A DNA stretch of 64,000 nt from Kudoa neothunni (lineage: Eukaryota > Cnidaria), in contig OZ199840.1 of assembly GCA_964304625.1 (NCBI GenBank), positions 992,001-1,056,000 on the forward strand, in the 5' to 3' direction. Below the pieces are notes generated by a model that was given only the letters and a program-made list of their open reading frames with translations, searched no databases and was not told the DNA's origin. Both the position numbers and the translations under genes were made by a program. Position 1 is the first letter of the stretch; each line of letters starts with the position of its first letter. This document shows, in pieces, positions 52,481 to 64,000 of this stretch.

Positions 52481-53422
52481 ATGCTCCGCCGCGAAATCCG
52501 ACTCCGTAAAGAATACCTTTACAAGAAAAACAAACAAGCTCAAGAAAAAGTCACAAATGAACGCAAACAATTGCTGAGAAACGTTCTGGAAAATGGTACA
52601 AAGATTCCGACCGAACTACACCAACAAGAAGCTCAACTTAGAAAAGACCTAGAATATGAAGACGATTTTTTGTTGGATGAGTTAGATAACGAATACAGAT
52701 ATGCTGGGGTGGAAGATCCTAAAGTGGTGATAACCACTTCACATGATCCCAGCTCAAAATTGCAACAATTTGCCAAGGAACTACGTCTTATATTCCCGAA
52801 TTGCCAAAAAATAAATCGTGGTAGTTATGACACCGGTCAATTGGTTAATGCTTGCAAATCAAATGGAATAACCGATCTTATTGTGTTGCATGAAACTCGC
52901 GGCCAACCAGACACAATGATTGTGTCACATCTGCCATTTGGCCCCACAGTATCATTCTCCATATATAATGTGGTGATGAGACACGATTTGAAAAATGTGG
53001 AACACATGTCGGAATCGTTTCCTCATTTGATTTTCGATAATTTTACCACTTCGCTTGGAAAACGTTTGACTCAAGTGTTGAAATATTTGTTTCCAGTCCC
53101 TAAGATGGACTCAAAGAGAGTGATGTCTTTCGTTAATATAAACGATTTTATATCTTTTCGGCATCATACCTTTCGAAAAGACAGGGATTTCAAAAAGGAA
53201 ATAGCTGTGGATGAAGTTGGACCTCGATTTGAACTTCGACCTTACGAAATCAAACTTGGCACACTGGATCAAGCTGAGGCCGATATCGAGTGGCATTATC
53301 GTCCCTTTATGAATACCGCTAGGAAAAGAAAGTTTATTGGTGAAGCGGACAACGATTTCGATGTTATTGCGGATGAACCAGCTACACTACGTCAGAAACC
53401 GACTAAAAAGCCGCGTTTGTAA
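52481..53422 (+). CDS. IMP4: IMP4, U3 snoRNP / SSU processome Brix protein
   Basis: A single exon of 313 residues, close to the 291 of human IMP4. IMP4 works with IMP3 and MPP10 in the nucleolus, helping the U3 snoRNA pair with pre-rRNA for 18S maturation. The start MLRREIRLRKEYLYKK is the conserved N-terminus; IPTELH, DNEYRYAGVEDPKVVITTS, SHLPFGPTVSF, VVMRHDL, YLFPVPKMDSKRV, ISFRHHTF, EVGPRFELRPYEIKLGTL and NTARKRKF follow in the family order, covering the whole Brix domain (about residues 80-280). The tail beyond is lysine-rich (RQKPTKKPRL) and slightly longer than in human. It is the only intronless conserved gene in the window. No defects seen. Confidence 0.97.
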   Translation: MLRREIRLRKEYLYKKNKQAQEKVTNERKQLLRNVLENGTKIPTELHQQEAQLRKDLEYEDDFLLDELDNEYRYAGVEDPKVVITTSHDPSSKLQQFAKELRLIFPNCQKINRGSYDTGQLVNACKSNGITDLIVLHETRGQPDTMIVSHLPFGPTVSFSIYNVVMRHDLKNVEHMSESFPHLIFDNFTTSLGKRLTQVLKYLFPVPKMDSKRVMSFVNINDFISFRHHTFRKDRDFKKEIAVDEVGPRFELRPYEIKLGTLDQAEADIEWHYRPFMNTARKRKFIGEADNDFDVIADEPATLRQKPTKKPRL

Positions 53423-55848
53423 AAATATAGTTGTAAATTTGTTAGGTTTATAGATTAATGTCAATAGTAAATTATTTTTCGAATTTATGATCGTTTTTTT
53501 CGCACATCTACTTTTGCATAATATTTTTTAATTACATATTTGAATTACGATATGCAACTGGATCACATGTATTATGTTATTAAAATTATTTTAATGAATA
53601 TCCAAAATATCACTTTATGTTTCAGTCGAAATTTGTAGAGTTTCAATGTTTTTTCCATATTTATTTTATGTGGTGTAATAACTTGATGAGGTTTTCCAGT
53701 CTATTCGTTGAATTAATGTTAAAGCAAACTATCCATCTAGTCGCTTACTATGCTGAGTGAGCGACATAAATTGAGCAGTTATTTATTCTAAAATTAAAAC
53801 TTTTTGGATACCATAAAAATTTAATAATTCCGAGATAGACTAAAGATTATTCAAAAGGGATTTACTTATAATCTTTAAGTGGATAAAGTGATACTTATGA
53901 GTTGATATTTGTTTCTCAGGTAGAGTTTGAAAAAAAAACACCGAGAAATTGCATCAATTTGATTATAAGGTTGTATGTTAGAAAATTAAATTCAAAATTT
54001 GATTTAATAAATAATAACAAATCAAGCTTTAAATGATATAGACAAAATAAAGATGTACCCGTGCTAGGAATTGGTTTCATGAGAGGCTTAAGTTACTTTA
54101 CTTGTCATTAACTACATTGAAAAATCAAAATATTATTGAAATAAATTATTCTTTTAAAAAATATTATTTAATAACTAATTAACAAACGTTCTACTTAAAC
54201 TACTCCAAATTTAGAGGACTCTGTATTTATGTTTTCTAATCAAAATAAAAGATTTTTAGCTCATAGGTCTTTGTTCCTCACAATGAGAGAAAGATTATAA
54301 TCTATACTATATACGATGACACAAAAGTTAACCCGCCGATAATTTTTTATAAATATATAAATTTTTTACATAAATATTTAGATGAGTTCAAATGCTTTAC
54401 TCCATCATTTTTAAAATATTAATCTATTGGAAAATTCGGCCAATTTTATGATTAAAGATAATTTTGGGATGCTCCTTTCGTTAATCATTTCGTAAGATAC
54501 CTAGTAGATTGAGAATCCAAATACAGCGGTTGAAAATGAGATTTAAAATTTCAATAACTAATGTAATCATTCTAAGAAAAACCAAACTAGGATTGAGAAC
54601 TTGTAGAAATAAATAAATTTAAGATGATTGACGAAACATACAATTTCAGAATTAAATAATGCCCTTGATTCTACCTTGAATATACTTCTACTTCTAGGAC
54701 AAAATCTGCATAGATTTTCTTTCATAAAAATTCTTGAATAGATTAGAATTATATTAAATCACAACAAATATATTATCACTAAATTAGAATAATTTAACAT
54801 AACTTTTTGAGGCCGAGAAAAAGTTACGCAATATCGAGGCCCAAATGTAAAATGATTTTTATATTTTTCTCAAAAATACAAACTTTTACATTTTACTTAT
54901 TAAGTTCAAATTCAATATAATTTTGTTTGGTAATAATTAATAATTTATTTAAAATTTTAATCAAAATTTTATAGACAAACTTAATATTATATTAACGTTA
55001 TAGATAATATAATTAGTTTCAAATAAAAAAAATAACTAGGAAAGATAAAGAAACCCATCTTAAATTATTATTCCTTCCGTTGTATAAAAATTCATGCCAT
55101 GATAAAATTAATCATGTTTCATGTTTTCGGCGAGTTTTTTTGTTATCTTGGGTATAATTAAACTTTTAATTTTTATTTTTACCGAAATGGGAGTCAATAT
55201 AATAAATAAACAGTGTACAGTCTTTATAATCATAATCATTAGAATTTGATAAGGTGACAGAATCTTGTACTTTATTTTCAATACTCACATAGAAATCCAT
55301 TCCCACCCGAACAAAGACTATTTTTAGTGATGTACAAAGACCAATGAGAAAGGTTTGGTAAATTACTTGGAAGTTGTTTTGATTATAAAAATTTATTGAA
55401 AAAGTTAAAAAAATATCTTATCATTTGTTACGATCAGATCAATGTATACCCGACAAATACATATTACTTTTTCATTTAGAGTTCAAATAAACTCCATTTT
55501 ACTCAAATGATAAAATACATTAAATAGAGTGCAACCGAGCTCATACGTGACAGGTGTCGTAATTAATGGCCACTTTTTTTACATTAAACTAAATTTTAAT
55601 TTCCTAATTCTTACTTATAATAATGAACACTGCTTTAACGGTCAAAAAAATAAAAATAATATCATTCATTTTAAATAAAATACATCAAAATCATTGTTCT
55701 TAGGCAATGCAGCGATCCTACGTAAAAGAAATTGTACCTGAAAGTACATTTTGCATGTTTCTAGCTTAATATCGGAAATAATAAAATCTATCTAACCGCA
55801 AAAGTACAGTAGCTCTTCTGAGAAATATAAAATAATTTAAAATTATGA
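53423..55848. other. Intergenic stretch, nothing recognised
   Basis: About 2.4 kb of AT-rich sequence downstream of IMP4 without supported ORF or repeat. Confidence 0.45.
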
Positions 55849-56450
55849 TTAATTATTATTCGAGTTAAGAAATTTAAAAAAATGACTATGGATAAGTATG
55901 GTCTGAAAAAAAATGTCAACACTGAATAGGATTCTAAATGGAGATGCAATTTTATATAAGGCCTCAACCATCATGTTGATAACATAACCTATAAATGGAT
56001 ACTTTAAACAAGAGTTAATGGTGGTATTATTAACACTGATAATATCATTGCAATGGCGAGATAATTCACTCCAAAGGAAAGTAGCAATAATAACTATCAT
56101 TTCAACTGCGGAAAGTTTAAAGGATTAAAGAAATAGGTTAAATTAATATATGTTACATTTAATTTTGAGGCTGGCGGCGTTCCAGCTGAAATAGTCCCTG
56201 AATGGGATGAGCAACTTTAATTAATGACTCTGAAAAGTGGTCGCATAAGAATGTTTCAAACGTCTGTAAAAAAATAATTAAGGATTTAAAAAATAATGAT
56301 AAATACCCATCTGATGAAGAGTAATCGGGCATTTTAAATTCATCTATTTCATTTAATCAAGCGTTCGAGTATTAAGAAGGTTGATTTAAGTTCCTAAAGC
56401 AAAGAAATTCGACCCCAGTCAAGAGTTAAAGACATTTTGTGTCTCAGAGA
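55849..56450 (-). CDS. Unidentified exons, possible small gene
   Basis: The minus strand holds an open piece at 56100-55849 rich in hydrophobic helices (IVIIATFLWSELSRHCND; KYPFIGYVINMMVEALYKIA) ending at a stop, and upstream short open pieces with balanced composition (NEIDEFKMPDYSSSDG near 56330; FETFLCDHFSESLIKVAHPI near 56230) next to TTTTTTTACAG and CCGCAG acceptor-like sites. The phases do not join cleanly into one protein, and I cannot name a family. Codon-like composition suggests real exons, perhaps of more than one transcript. Confidence 0.35.
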
Positions 56451-57120
56451 GGGGGTTCACAATATTATAATCGATTCAAGAACGACAACAGAAATTTGAT
56501 TTTTTAAAAGTATTTATAAATTGGATAATATGAATTTGTAGTGAGATACTTAAAGTCGAACAAATGGGAAACAAAAAAAATACATTTTATTGCGTTAGAA
56601 TAGTTGTTAACATTTGTTTGTATTATTCGCAATTTCATAATTCCTTTAGAATTTTTTTTGGTGACGAATTGAATATCGAATCACTCCATTTATTTCACTT
56701 TAAATTATTCGCTCAATATAAAAAAAGACGCAACAATGTTAAAATTTATTTTATTTCAGTTAAGTATGCATAAAGTAATGATTAAAGTGGAATAAAAATT
56801 TCAGGAAAAAACTCCCGCGCGCAGGCGCATACTGGCTCTTACGTGCGTAATGCAACGATTCTCCGTAGCGAGACTCAATTCCCGACTCATTTCATTGCGT
56901 ACATGATTTGTTGGGTTGTAATTAAACAGTATCATTCATTCGGATTGGATAAAAAAATTAAACATAAGAAAATGGCTCTGACCTCAAAAAACGACTCGAA
57001 TAGCAACTACTTACAAAAGATTAGCTGTTAAGGGACGGGGATCAGAAAATGTATTAAGTTATTAGTTCAGCAAACAAACTCTATTGTTAAGCTCCAAAGT
57101 CGCCAACCCATACCCTAACA
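56451..57120. other. Intergenic stretch with GC island
   Basis: CGCGCGCAGGCGCA at 56815-56828 stands out from the AT background. ORFs at 56564-56773 and 56843-57031 (+) are not recognisable. Confidence 0.35.
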
Positions 57121-57215
57121 TTTGATGATTTAACTATTATTTGACTATTTAACTATTATTTGACTATTTAACTATTATTTGACTATTTAACTATTATTTG
57201 AACTATTTGACTAAC
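57121..57215. repeat. 20-bp minisatellite
   Basis: About four and a half direct copies of TGACTATTTAACTATTATTT, nearly perfect, with a decayed end. Copies are contiguous without spacers. Confidence 0.92.
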
Positions 57216-57336
57216 TAACCATTTGACCGCAATCATGCATATTCCTCAAAAATAAAAATGAAGGCAGACAAAAATAAATAAAAACTAAAAACAACACAAA
57301 AATACAAGCTTCATTAATTTGGTTTTCCGAACACTA

Positions 57337-58021
57337 CTATGTGATGGATAGTATATTTTTGAGTTTTTCCACAATTTCGCAGGCATAAATATTTTTAGTA
57401 ATATAATTGGAGTTGAGATATCGACACACGGGACAGCAGAAGGTGTCATTAGCATTGCCTCCCATATTTTTCCATTCCTCAATGCACTCCATACAAAAAG
57501 TGTGACCACAAGCCAAGGTGGAAGGAAACTTGAAATATTCCATGCAAATTGAACACGTCGAATGATTCATTAAATCTTGTATGGTTTGTTGAAAGCTGTT
57601 CAATTTGGCCAACATGAAGTGTGATTGTTCTTTCATATTCTCTCGGGTGGTATCAAGCTAAAACAATATTATTCACAAATGTGGTCGATTGTTAAACAAT
57701 TGCTGAATCTAAAAAATACAGTCATTCTGAGAGACGAATGTATTTGATACATATCTTGGATGGACTGTGAAGGTGTGGAGATTAGAGATTTTTTTGTTGG
57801 GCCAGCATCCTCTATATTGAATCATTGGGTTATTCTGACCATCAAAACCTACCTGAATAAATGTGATGAGGCCTTTTTGACGACTTCATTTCAGCCCAAT
57901 AGGAGCAATTGTTATCCTCACCGTCATCAATATCAACATCATGATATATTGTATAATTAGTTATTGAATGCCGTGGTTTTTTTCTTTGTAGAAGATTATC
58001 GTTAATTCTATGACGTTTCAT
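57337..58021 (-). CDS. RING-finger protein, C3HC4 type, three exons
   Basis: The ATG at 58021 opens a basic N-terminus (MKRHRIND, QRKKPRH) that could be a nuclear signal, followed by an acidic stretch (DVDIDDGEDN). Exons are about 58021-57855, 57813-57720 and 57658-57337, joined in phase to about 194 residues. The last exon has a helical segment (LDTTRENMKEQSHF to FQQTIQDLM) leading into a complete RING: CSIC, then C-G-H, FCMEC, and CCPVC, spaced as C-x2-C-x11-C-x-H-x3-C-x2-C-x15-C-x2-C. All eight zinc ligands are present, so E3 ubiquitin ligase activity is expected. The layout of a helix directly before the RING near the C-terminus recalls RNF8-like ligases, but no FHA domain is seen; the specific family is open. 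Confidence 0.75.
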
Positions 58022-60305
58022 CCTTGTTGGGGTACACCACACAATGCCAACTCACAAAAGAACGAGCAAGGTAATTTAATGGTACTGCTTGCGCGAGTTA
58101 ATTCAACAATTGCTGTCAACGTAATCTTCGCTTATTTTCCCCGAAGACGATAACAAATTTCTCAAATTATTAATTTATATCCAATGAATCAAATTACAGA
58201 TTTTGTTAATTCTTTGATTTGCTCCAGATTTTCTAATCAACCCAAACAGTATTTCCAACCATACAACCCATTTTAAAATATGTATTAACAATTTCATTTT
58301 TTTCATGGGTTCCAAGGTAATTTGAAATAATTGAACAGTTACATTTTTAAAAATTAAAATCATTCGAGCCTTTTCGGGGTTTGTTCGGAAATCCTATTAA
58401 CATAGGTCGTGACTGCTGGCTCATGAGTAACCAACTAGGCCTTGTATTTTTGTTAAAAACCGATTTCGATAATTACCAACAAAATATTTTGTTTTCTTAA
58501 TGATTCAAATGAAATATTAGTATTTTTGTAGTGCTCTAAAAGTCTGTATGTGCACAATGAAAAATCCTATCGTTAACACAAATTATAGAGTTGATTATTA
58601 TTTTACTCATGGGATCTTAAAAGAATACACAGTTGGGGATTTTTTTCTTTGTATTTTGTTAGAATTGAGAATGAATCGTGTTCGTATCCCTGTTTAGTGT
58701 GACACTCAGAACTTCTATTGACAAATTATTCAACTAATTTAGTACCTTAGAATTTTACTTTTTGCTCCACGTAAAAGTCAATGTTTCCGTTCTAGTTTGT
58801 AAATATGACGTATTACGTGAGATTTTAAATCAAAGCGTAATAAAGAGATAAATCGATTTGTCTTATTATTAACATTGTTAGGATATTACCTATCGAACAG
58901 TGCTCTACATTCACCGAAACTTACTGATCTGCAAAACAACTACAAGGAAACTTTAGTTCTTATAATATAAACAATCGTTTCCAAATTCATTACAGTTTCT
59001 GCAACCTCTATAACCTATGAGGGCAACTCTGACATCCTTTTCAAAAAGGAAATTATAAAACGGATATGTGTTTAGGAAGAAAAAACATTTCCACTAGTAC
59101 TACATTAAAGAGAATGTGGTCTACTTAAAAAAATAAAAATTGTATTTAATTTCGAAGTTTGACCTAAATTTGAGTCAAAGAAACGTCATAATATTATTGT
59201 GGATTTTAGTTAATTTACTTAAACCCTTAAATCAATATATATTTTTCTTGTTTCCATTAAACATCAAGAATATGAAGAAAAAAGAAATTTAATGATACAA
59301 AAATACTATCTTTAACGGAGAACACAAAATTAATGTATATCTTCAAAAAATAAAACAAAGTTTTATTTATATTTATAATAATCCGTCAAAATAAATTTCA
59401 TTTCTAAAGATTATTCTCAATTATTTATTTTGTTAGTAACTGTTATTTTAGATAATTACTAATTTTCCAATTAATAATCACACTTTAAGCACAGTTTAGG
59501 AGACAATTCATCAAATAACGCTCAATAATTGCCTCTAATAGTGTAGCGTTTTCACAATGAAAATTCATAATACTAAAAATAATTATATAGCTTTAATTAG
59601 TGTAAAATAAAAATGTTAAAATGTAATGAGGATGTAGAAAATTTTAATATTCTACTTACCTCGGAAACAACCGTTTATAATGACTTATTGTTTATTTATT
59701 TCATTATAATACCATGAAAAAATAAAATAAACATTTAATTGCACGAATTGTAATCATATTCATATTGCTTCATAATGAAATATAGAAACCAGTATTTAAC
59801 ATGAGGACTATGTTGTTAATCTCACCACCGTATATCCGATTAGAAGAAAAATTTATTTTTGTAATTGTAGAAAAAAGTTTGATATGCTCCGGATGAGAAG
59901 AGCATATTAGATTTTTTAGAGCAGTTTTTGACATAAAAAGTCGTAATAAACACTAACAATGAAGGAGCCACACGTTCCACAATAGTCCCGTACCAATGAC
60001 CACTTAATATAATAAGCTTAAACTCACTTAGAAATGTGATTTAAATATAACTTTTTTAAAAAGTTATATCATTACTCATAGAATCATCAAATTTAGTCTG
60101 TATAAACAAAAACAATAATTTTTTTCATTTATTTTACTTACTGAAATCCCTTTACTTTTAATTACGAAAATAAAGTTACATTTTGATAATGTAATAATTT
60201 CACTATTGACAAAACAGCTATTACAAACGTTGACAACACAAAAGGATAACAACAACAAAATCATTCAATTTAAACAAAAAATAAAAAAATAGTTTATATG
60301 AGGTT
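58022..60305. other. Intergenic stretch, nothing recognised
   Basis: TTGCGCGAG lies about 65 bp upstream of the RING gene. The remaining 2.2 kb is AT-rich without a supported feature. Confidence 0.4.
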
Positions 60306-62386
60306 CTAAAAATGAAATCTAAAATGACCACCGTCAAAAAATGCATTGTCAGCGTGGAAAAATGTCTGGCCTCCTCCACCAAAAGGGTGACCGTATTGGG
60401 AGCGTTGATGTTGTTGTGTCTCTTCCGCATCCAAAGGATCAATCCCTTTGTCGAATAAGGCGCGTTTTTCTTCGTCGAGCAACACTTCTCTGGCGCTGTT
60501 AATGTCCATAAACTTTTTCTCAAATTGTTCACGTTCTTGATCATTTTTCGCTTTATCAGGATGGTATGCCAATGCTTTTTTTCGGTAAGCGCTTGATATT
60601 TTTTTATCGTCGGCATTTCTTCGCATAAATCAATTAATATAAATAACATAACCGTAGAATGGATACTCACCTTGGGATCTCAAGAATTTTATAGTAATCC
60701 CTTTTGTTGCGATTTTTGATCAATCGTTCAACACTCTGTTTCGCTTCCTCGGCCTACAGATAGCATTAAATGTGACGTGAATGTCAGAAAATGGCGTTAT
60801 TATGACCGAATAAAAACTTTATTAAATGCACTATCGCCATTAACGTCTCATACCTCCTTGGTTGATTCCATGGAGAGTGAATCTTCAATGTCCTTTTTAG
60901 CTGTAAAAAATAAACCGTCAACAATTTACAATAAACAGCCGAACAACCTTCATCCAGTTGATCAAGGTTAACATAGCTTAAGCCTCGTCTCAACAAAAGT
61001 TCCGCCTTAACTTTAATGTCTCCATTGGTCTTTTCGAGTGCATGTGTGCAGAGTTTTATAGTCTCCGAGGGGGTTTGTTTCAACTACAATTACATTATTT
61101 GTACAAAGTTTAGAAATCAATCAAAAAACTTACATGACTACGCGCTACGCAATCCAAATAAAGTGATTTCGCATGCAAACATTCCAATCCTCCATTCACT
61201 TGATCAACAGAGATTTTCATCAAAGAAGGGACATCATTAACGACTTTTTTGTAACTATATACAAACACATAAAGTTTTTATTAAAAAATGAACAGACTTC
61301 TTTTCAGTTAAATTTCCAATCAAACCATCTACCACACGTTTGACACCCTTCAAATTCTATTGGTCGTATAAAATAATATTAGTTCACGCCAACACAAATC
61401 AACCTGTTATTACTCGCAAATGTTTCATGCAATTTGGGTTACCCTGGTCACTTTTAAGACATTCTCTCACATAACTATAAACCCAATATAGATTGATGGA
61501 ATTTAAATTAAGAATCTACTATAAAGAGTCATCAAAACTACATTGATTGAAGTAGCTTTGAGACAACTTCAACATGGCTCCAATATCGTCTGGATTCATT
61601 AGAATGTAAACTCTAAAATACAGTTGGATGAATTTTAAAATGAAGTAAACCACTACCTAAGTGCAGCCACTAATCCATTCATGTCGTTTAACGCTTCGAA
61701 ACATTCCACTTTGTATTTAAGTAGACGATTCGAGTGGGTGAGATTCCTTCTGAGTTTCTCGTTCACCTCCAAAGCTATTTTCCATTCTTTATTTTGCATG
61801 TGTTGTTCGAGATTGGCGATATGCTGTTGAAGAGTGATCAGTTCGGTGGACAATTGGTCAAAAGATTTTGTACTGAATTTTCCCTATCAAAATTCTATCT
61901 TTTTAATATTAGAGTAGAAAGTGGTACTTTGTTTTCGGTGAGAATCCCACTGGCTTTGTCCAAATGACCAAGGTGAATGTGTGCACGAATTTCTTTGGCC
62001 AACACATCAGCCGCATCAGCTTTATCACATTTGTGATGGAAATAACTTGTGTATTGTTTGATGGCTTCACTGTTCCTTCCAGACGACAAACGAATGTTTC
62101 CAAGCAGGAAGAAAGCCAAACAATTCTCTTTTGGATTCTCACCTACAACAACAATACATAACAACCGATATTTTTAACGCATCGTACGAATAATCTACCT
62201 AAAGCTTTCTCGTAGACAGCTATTGTACCAACTATGTCCCCTTTTGACAACCTTTGTTTCGCGAGATCGATGTACGAACACCAACTAATGGTTGTTACTA
62301 TTGCTATAATATTAAATCATCTAATCTATTTTTCAACTCAGATCTTAATTCAACTTACACCAAACAATATAATAAAAATAAATCAT
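60306..62386 (-). CDS. DNAJC3: DNAJC3 / P58IPK, ER TPR and J-domain co-chaperone
   Basis: About eleven exons, with introns of 35-60 nt, run from ATG 62386 to the stop at 60306 and join in phase to about 495 residues (human 504). The N-terminus (MIYFYYIVWSIVTTISW) is a signal peptide, fitting the ER lumen. TPR-type helices follow, for example DLAKQRLSKGDIVGTIAVYEKAL, LGNIRLSSGRNSEAIKQYTS, RAHIHLGHLDKASGIL, WKIALEVNEKL, SLYYVRECLKSDQGNPNC and LLLRRGLSYVNLDQLDEA. The C-terminal J domain starts KRDYYKILEIPRNADDKKI, has the HPD motif in ALAYHPDKAKN, and ends with FDKGIDPLDAEE and a Gly/Phe-rich tail closing FRFHF, like vertebrate DNAJC3. The protein binds unfolded clients, stimulates BiP, and is known to dampen PERK/PKR signalling. 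The N-terminal and middle TPRs are divergent. No breaks seen. Confidence 0.93.
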
Positions 62387-64000
62387 TGATATTCTACAAC
62401 CACTGGATAACATCGTAACAAATCACCGATGCAGACGTGGCAAAGGGGAAAAACCGATGGGATTATTTACGAGAATGATGGTTTTTTAGAGTTCGGCACA
62501 AATCGGCTAAGCGTATATTCCTATTTTCTCACTTATTACTAAAGTAAACATCGTTAAACTTTTATCAATATATAGTTGAATTTAATTCGCTTAGGTTGAT
62601 TGCGTTAATGTTGAAATTTTGTGAAATAATATAGCAGATTATTAATCCCTCGAAGCGTTAACCTTTCTAACGCGTGGTATGAAGTCTATTGGACCTGCAT
62701 CATATATCGTGTATCGTATATCATATGTCATATAGTGATTAAATTTTGTACCAATTTGTTGATATAAAAATTATTTAAACCTTTTTGTTTGTTCTATAAA
62801 TAATTTCTTTTTATGGTCATAAAATAATTTTCATAGTTATTCAATATTACAAGGAATAAATAATATTGACACAATTGATGCTATTAGTGATGTATCTGTT
62901 TATTATTTTAATCGATAAACAATAAAAAACTTAAAAGTTTATAATTAATTTTAAAAGAATTCTGTCGGTGAAATTGTGAGAAAAGTGATGGTAAATTTTC
63001 TACGAGCTAATACGAGGAGAACTGTAATCTACTTAAGAAATCATTATTAACATGGTTCGTAATATAGAGCCAAGTGTAATTATGACTGTAATAAATACGG
63101 AACATCAATAAAGAATCGAGTTTATACATTAATTATAAATAGGGTTGATGGGACTAAAAAGGTCCACTGTGCACGCATAGATGCCATTCAGGATTGAAAG
63201 TAGACAAATTGTTATATATAATTTTAAGATTTTATGTTTCAAACTATATATTATCAATTAATTTTTTTATCGTTTTCTATATAAATTTAAGACTAATATC
63301 TACAGCAGATACGTATCCCTTATTGAAGTATAAAATTTTTATTGATCAATATTTTTTTAAATAAATCTGTTTGTTACATAATTTTTATCTCTAGCAACCA
63401 TTAAATATTCTACTTTAGCAAAATCTAGTGTTTAATCGTTCTACATAAATTAGTATTGGAAAAAATTAACCCTCTAAGTCAAGGGTTCTTAACGAGAGGT
63501 AAATTTCAAACGATAAGAGATAAATTAAGTGACATCACACTTGAATACGGTCAATATTTGCATAATTCAGTTTGTAACGCATTTAAGTATTTCTGAGAAG
63601 TTATATTATTCAATGTTATTGAACTCAATTAAGATATTCGTAGAAATGCTTAATTTGTTTTTAGAATTAAGTAATAAACAACTCATTTATAAAACTATTA
63701 CCAGTCTCCTTCTTTTATGTCTCGTTTTTATTTCAGAAATGTAGCTAAATAATAATACTTGAAATGACCACTTCCATGGTAAACAATATTAGGTTTTCCC
63801 TAATTTAAACTATTTAAAAATATTTCGGGACTATATACGACAAAAGAAATGTGGTAGAAATAATTTAATTCAGCAAAATTTAAATTTATAGACAGCTAGC
63901 TTGTTAGTAAAAATTGATGGGATAAAAATTTCCTTTACATAAGCGTACATGCCTTTTAGAGTTTACCCTTACGATAACCTCTGCCATAGCTAACCCAGTA
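62387..64000. other. Intergenic stretch to window end
   Basis: No gene recognised. A piggyBac-type end TTAACCCTCTAAGTC at 63466 shares its first 12 bases with the MITE at 32698; its partner would lie beyond the window. The 71-residue ORF at 63529-63744 starts with GTG and is not supported. Confidence 0.4.
63466..63480. mobile_element. Lone piggyBac-type MITE end
   Basis: TTAACCCTCTAA is identical to the 12 bp terminus of the intronic MITE at 32698-33617. Only this end is in the window. Confidence 0.4.

Noticed and set aside
57121-57215. CRISPR-like array
   Set aside because: The 20 bp units are contiguous with no spacers, and the sequence is eukaryotic; it is a minisatellite.
62655-63160. 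piggyBac-like element with GTTAACCTTTC and AGGGTTGA ends
   Set aside because: The termini are not inverted repeats beyond a few bases and the right end lacks TTAA.

Overview
The window is eukaryotic, very AT-rich nuclear DNA with micro-introns of about 35-65 nt, dense DNA transposons, and a handful of recognisable housekeeping genes. A p90 ribosomal S6 kinase (RSK) architecture, which is a holozoan/animal feature, argues for an animal. High AT content, tiny introns and fast-diverging proteins would suit a parasitic lineage such as a myxozoan, but that placement is a guess from sequence style only.

Layout. 0-2.8 kb: AT-rich, with one short hairpin transposon and an unidentified ORF. 2.8-6.4 kb (-): complete multi-exon TELO2 (TEL2), whose start codon lies only about 50 bp from the edge of a transposon. 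6.4-22.5 kb: two inverted copies of a 1.85 kb element with about 265 bp terminal inverted repeats. The outermost flanks of the pair share the same 9 bp (TATTTTTAA), as if the whole 16 kb had moved as one unit. Between the copies lie a complete ten-exon gene for an 817-residue type I membrane protein built of repeated four-cysteine beta domains (8.4-11.3 kb), and piggyBac sequence that appears twice around a 200-N gap, most likely one locus assembled twice. 24.3-24.9 kb (-): TMEM208 (SND2-type ER targeting protein). 26.9-30.0 kb: broken piggyBac transposase.

31.0-37.9 kb and 43.7-46.7 kb (+): two tandem paralogous genes with the full RSK layout (N-terminal AGC-type and C-terminal CaMK-type kinase domains). 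The catalytic motifs are degraded in both domains of both genes, while reading frames and splice sites are largely kept. I read these as double pseudokinases and regard them as the most notable content. A pogo/Tigger-like transposase remnant lies between them and a piggyBac remnant follows them. 52.5-53.4 kb (+): IMP4. 55.8-56.5 kb (-): unidentified exons. 57.3-58.0 kb (-): RING protein. 60.3-62.4 kb (-): DNAJC3/P58IPK.

The housekeeping genes are functionally unrelated to each other: TELO2 (PIKK maturation), TMEM208 and DNAJC3 (ER), IMP4 (rRNA processing). GC-rich islands resembling NRF1 sites recur near several start codons in otherwise AT-rich DNA. All gene models were made by eye from splice consensus and reading phase; exon edges are approximate unless stated.
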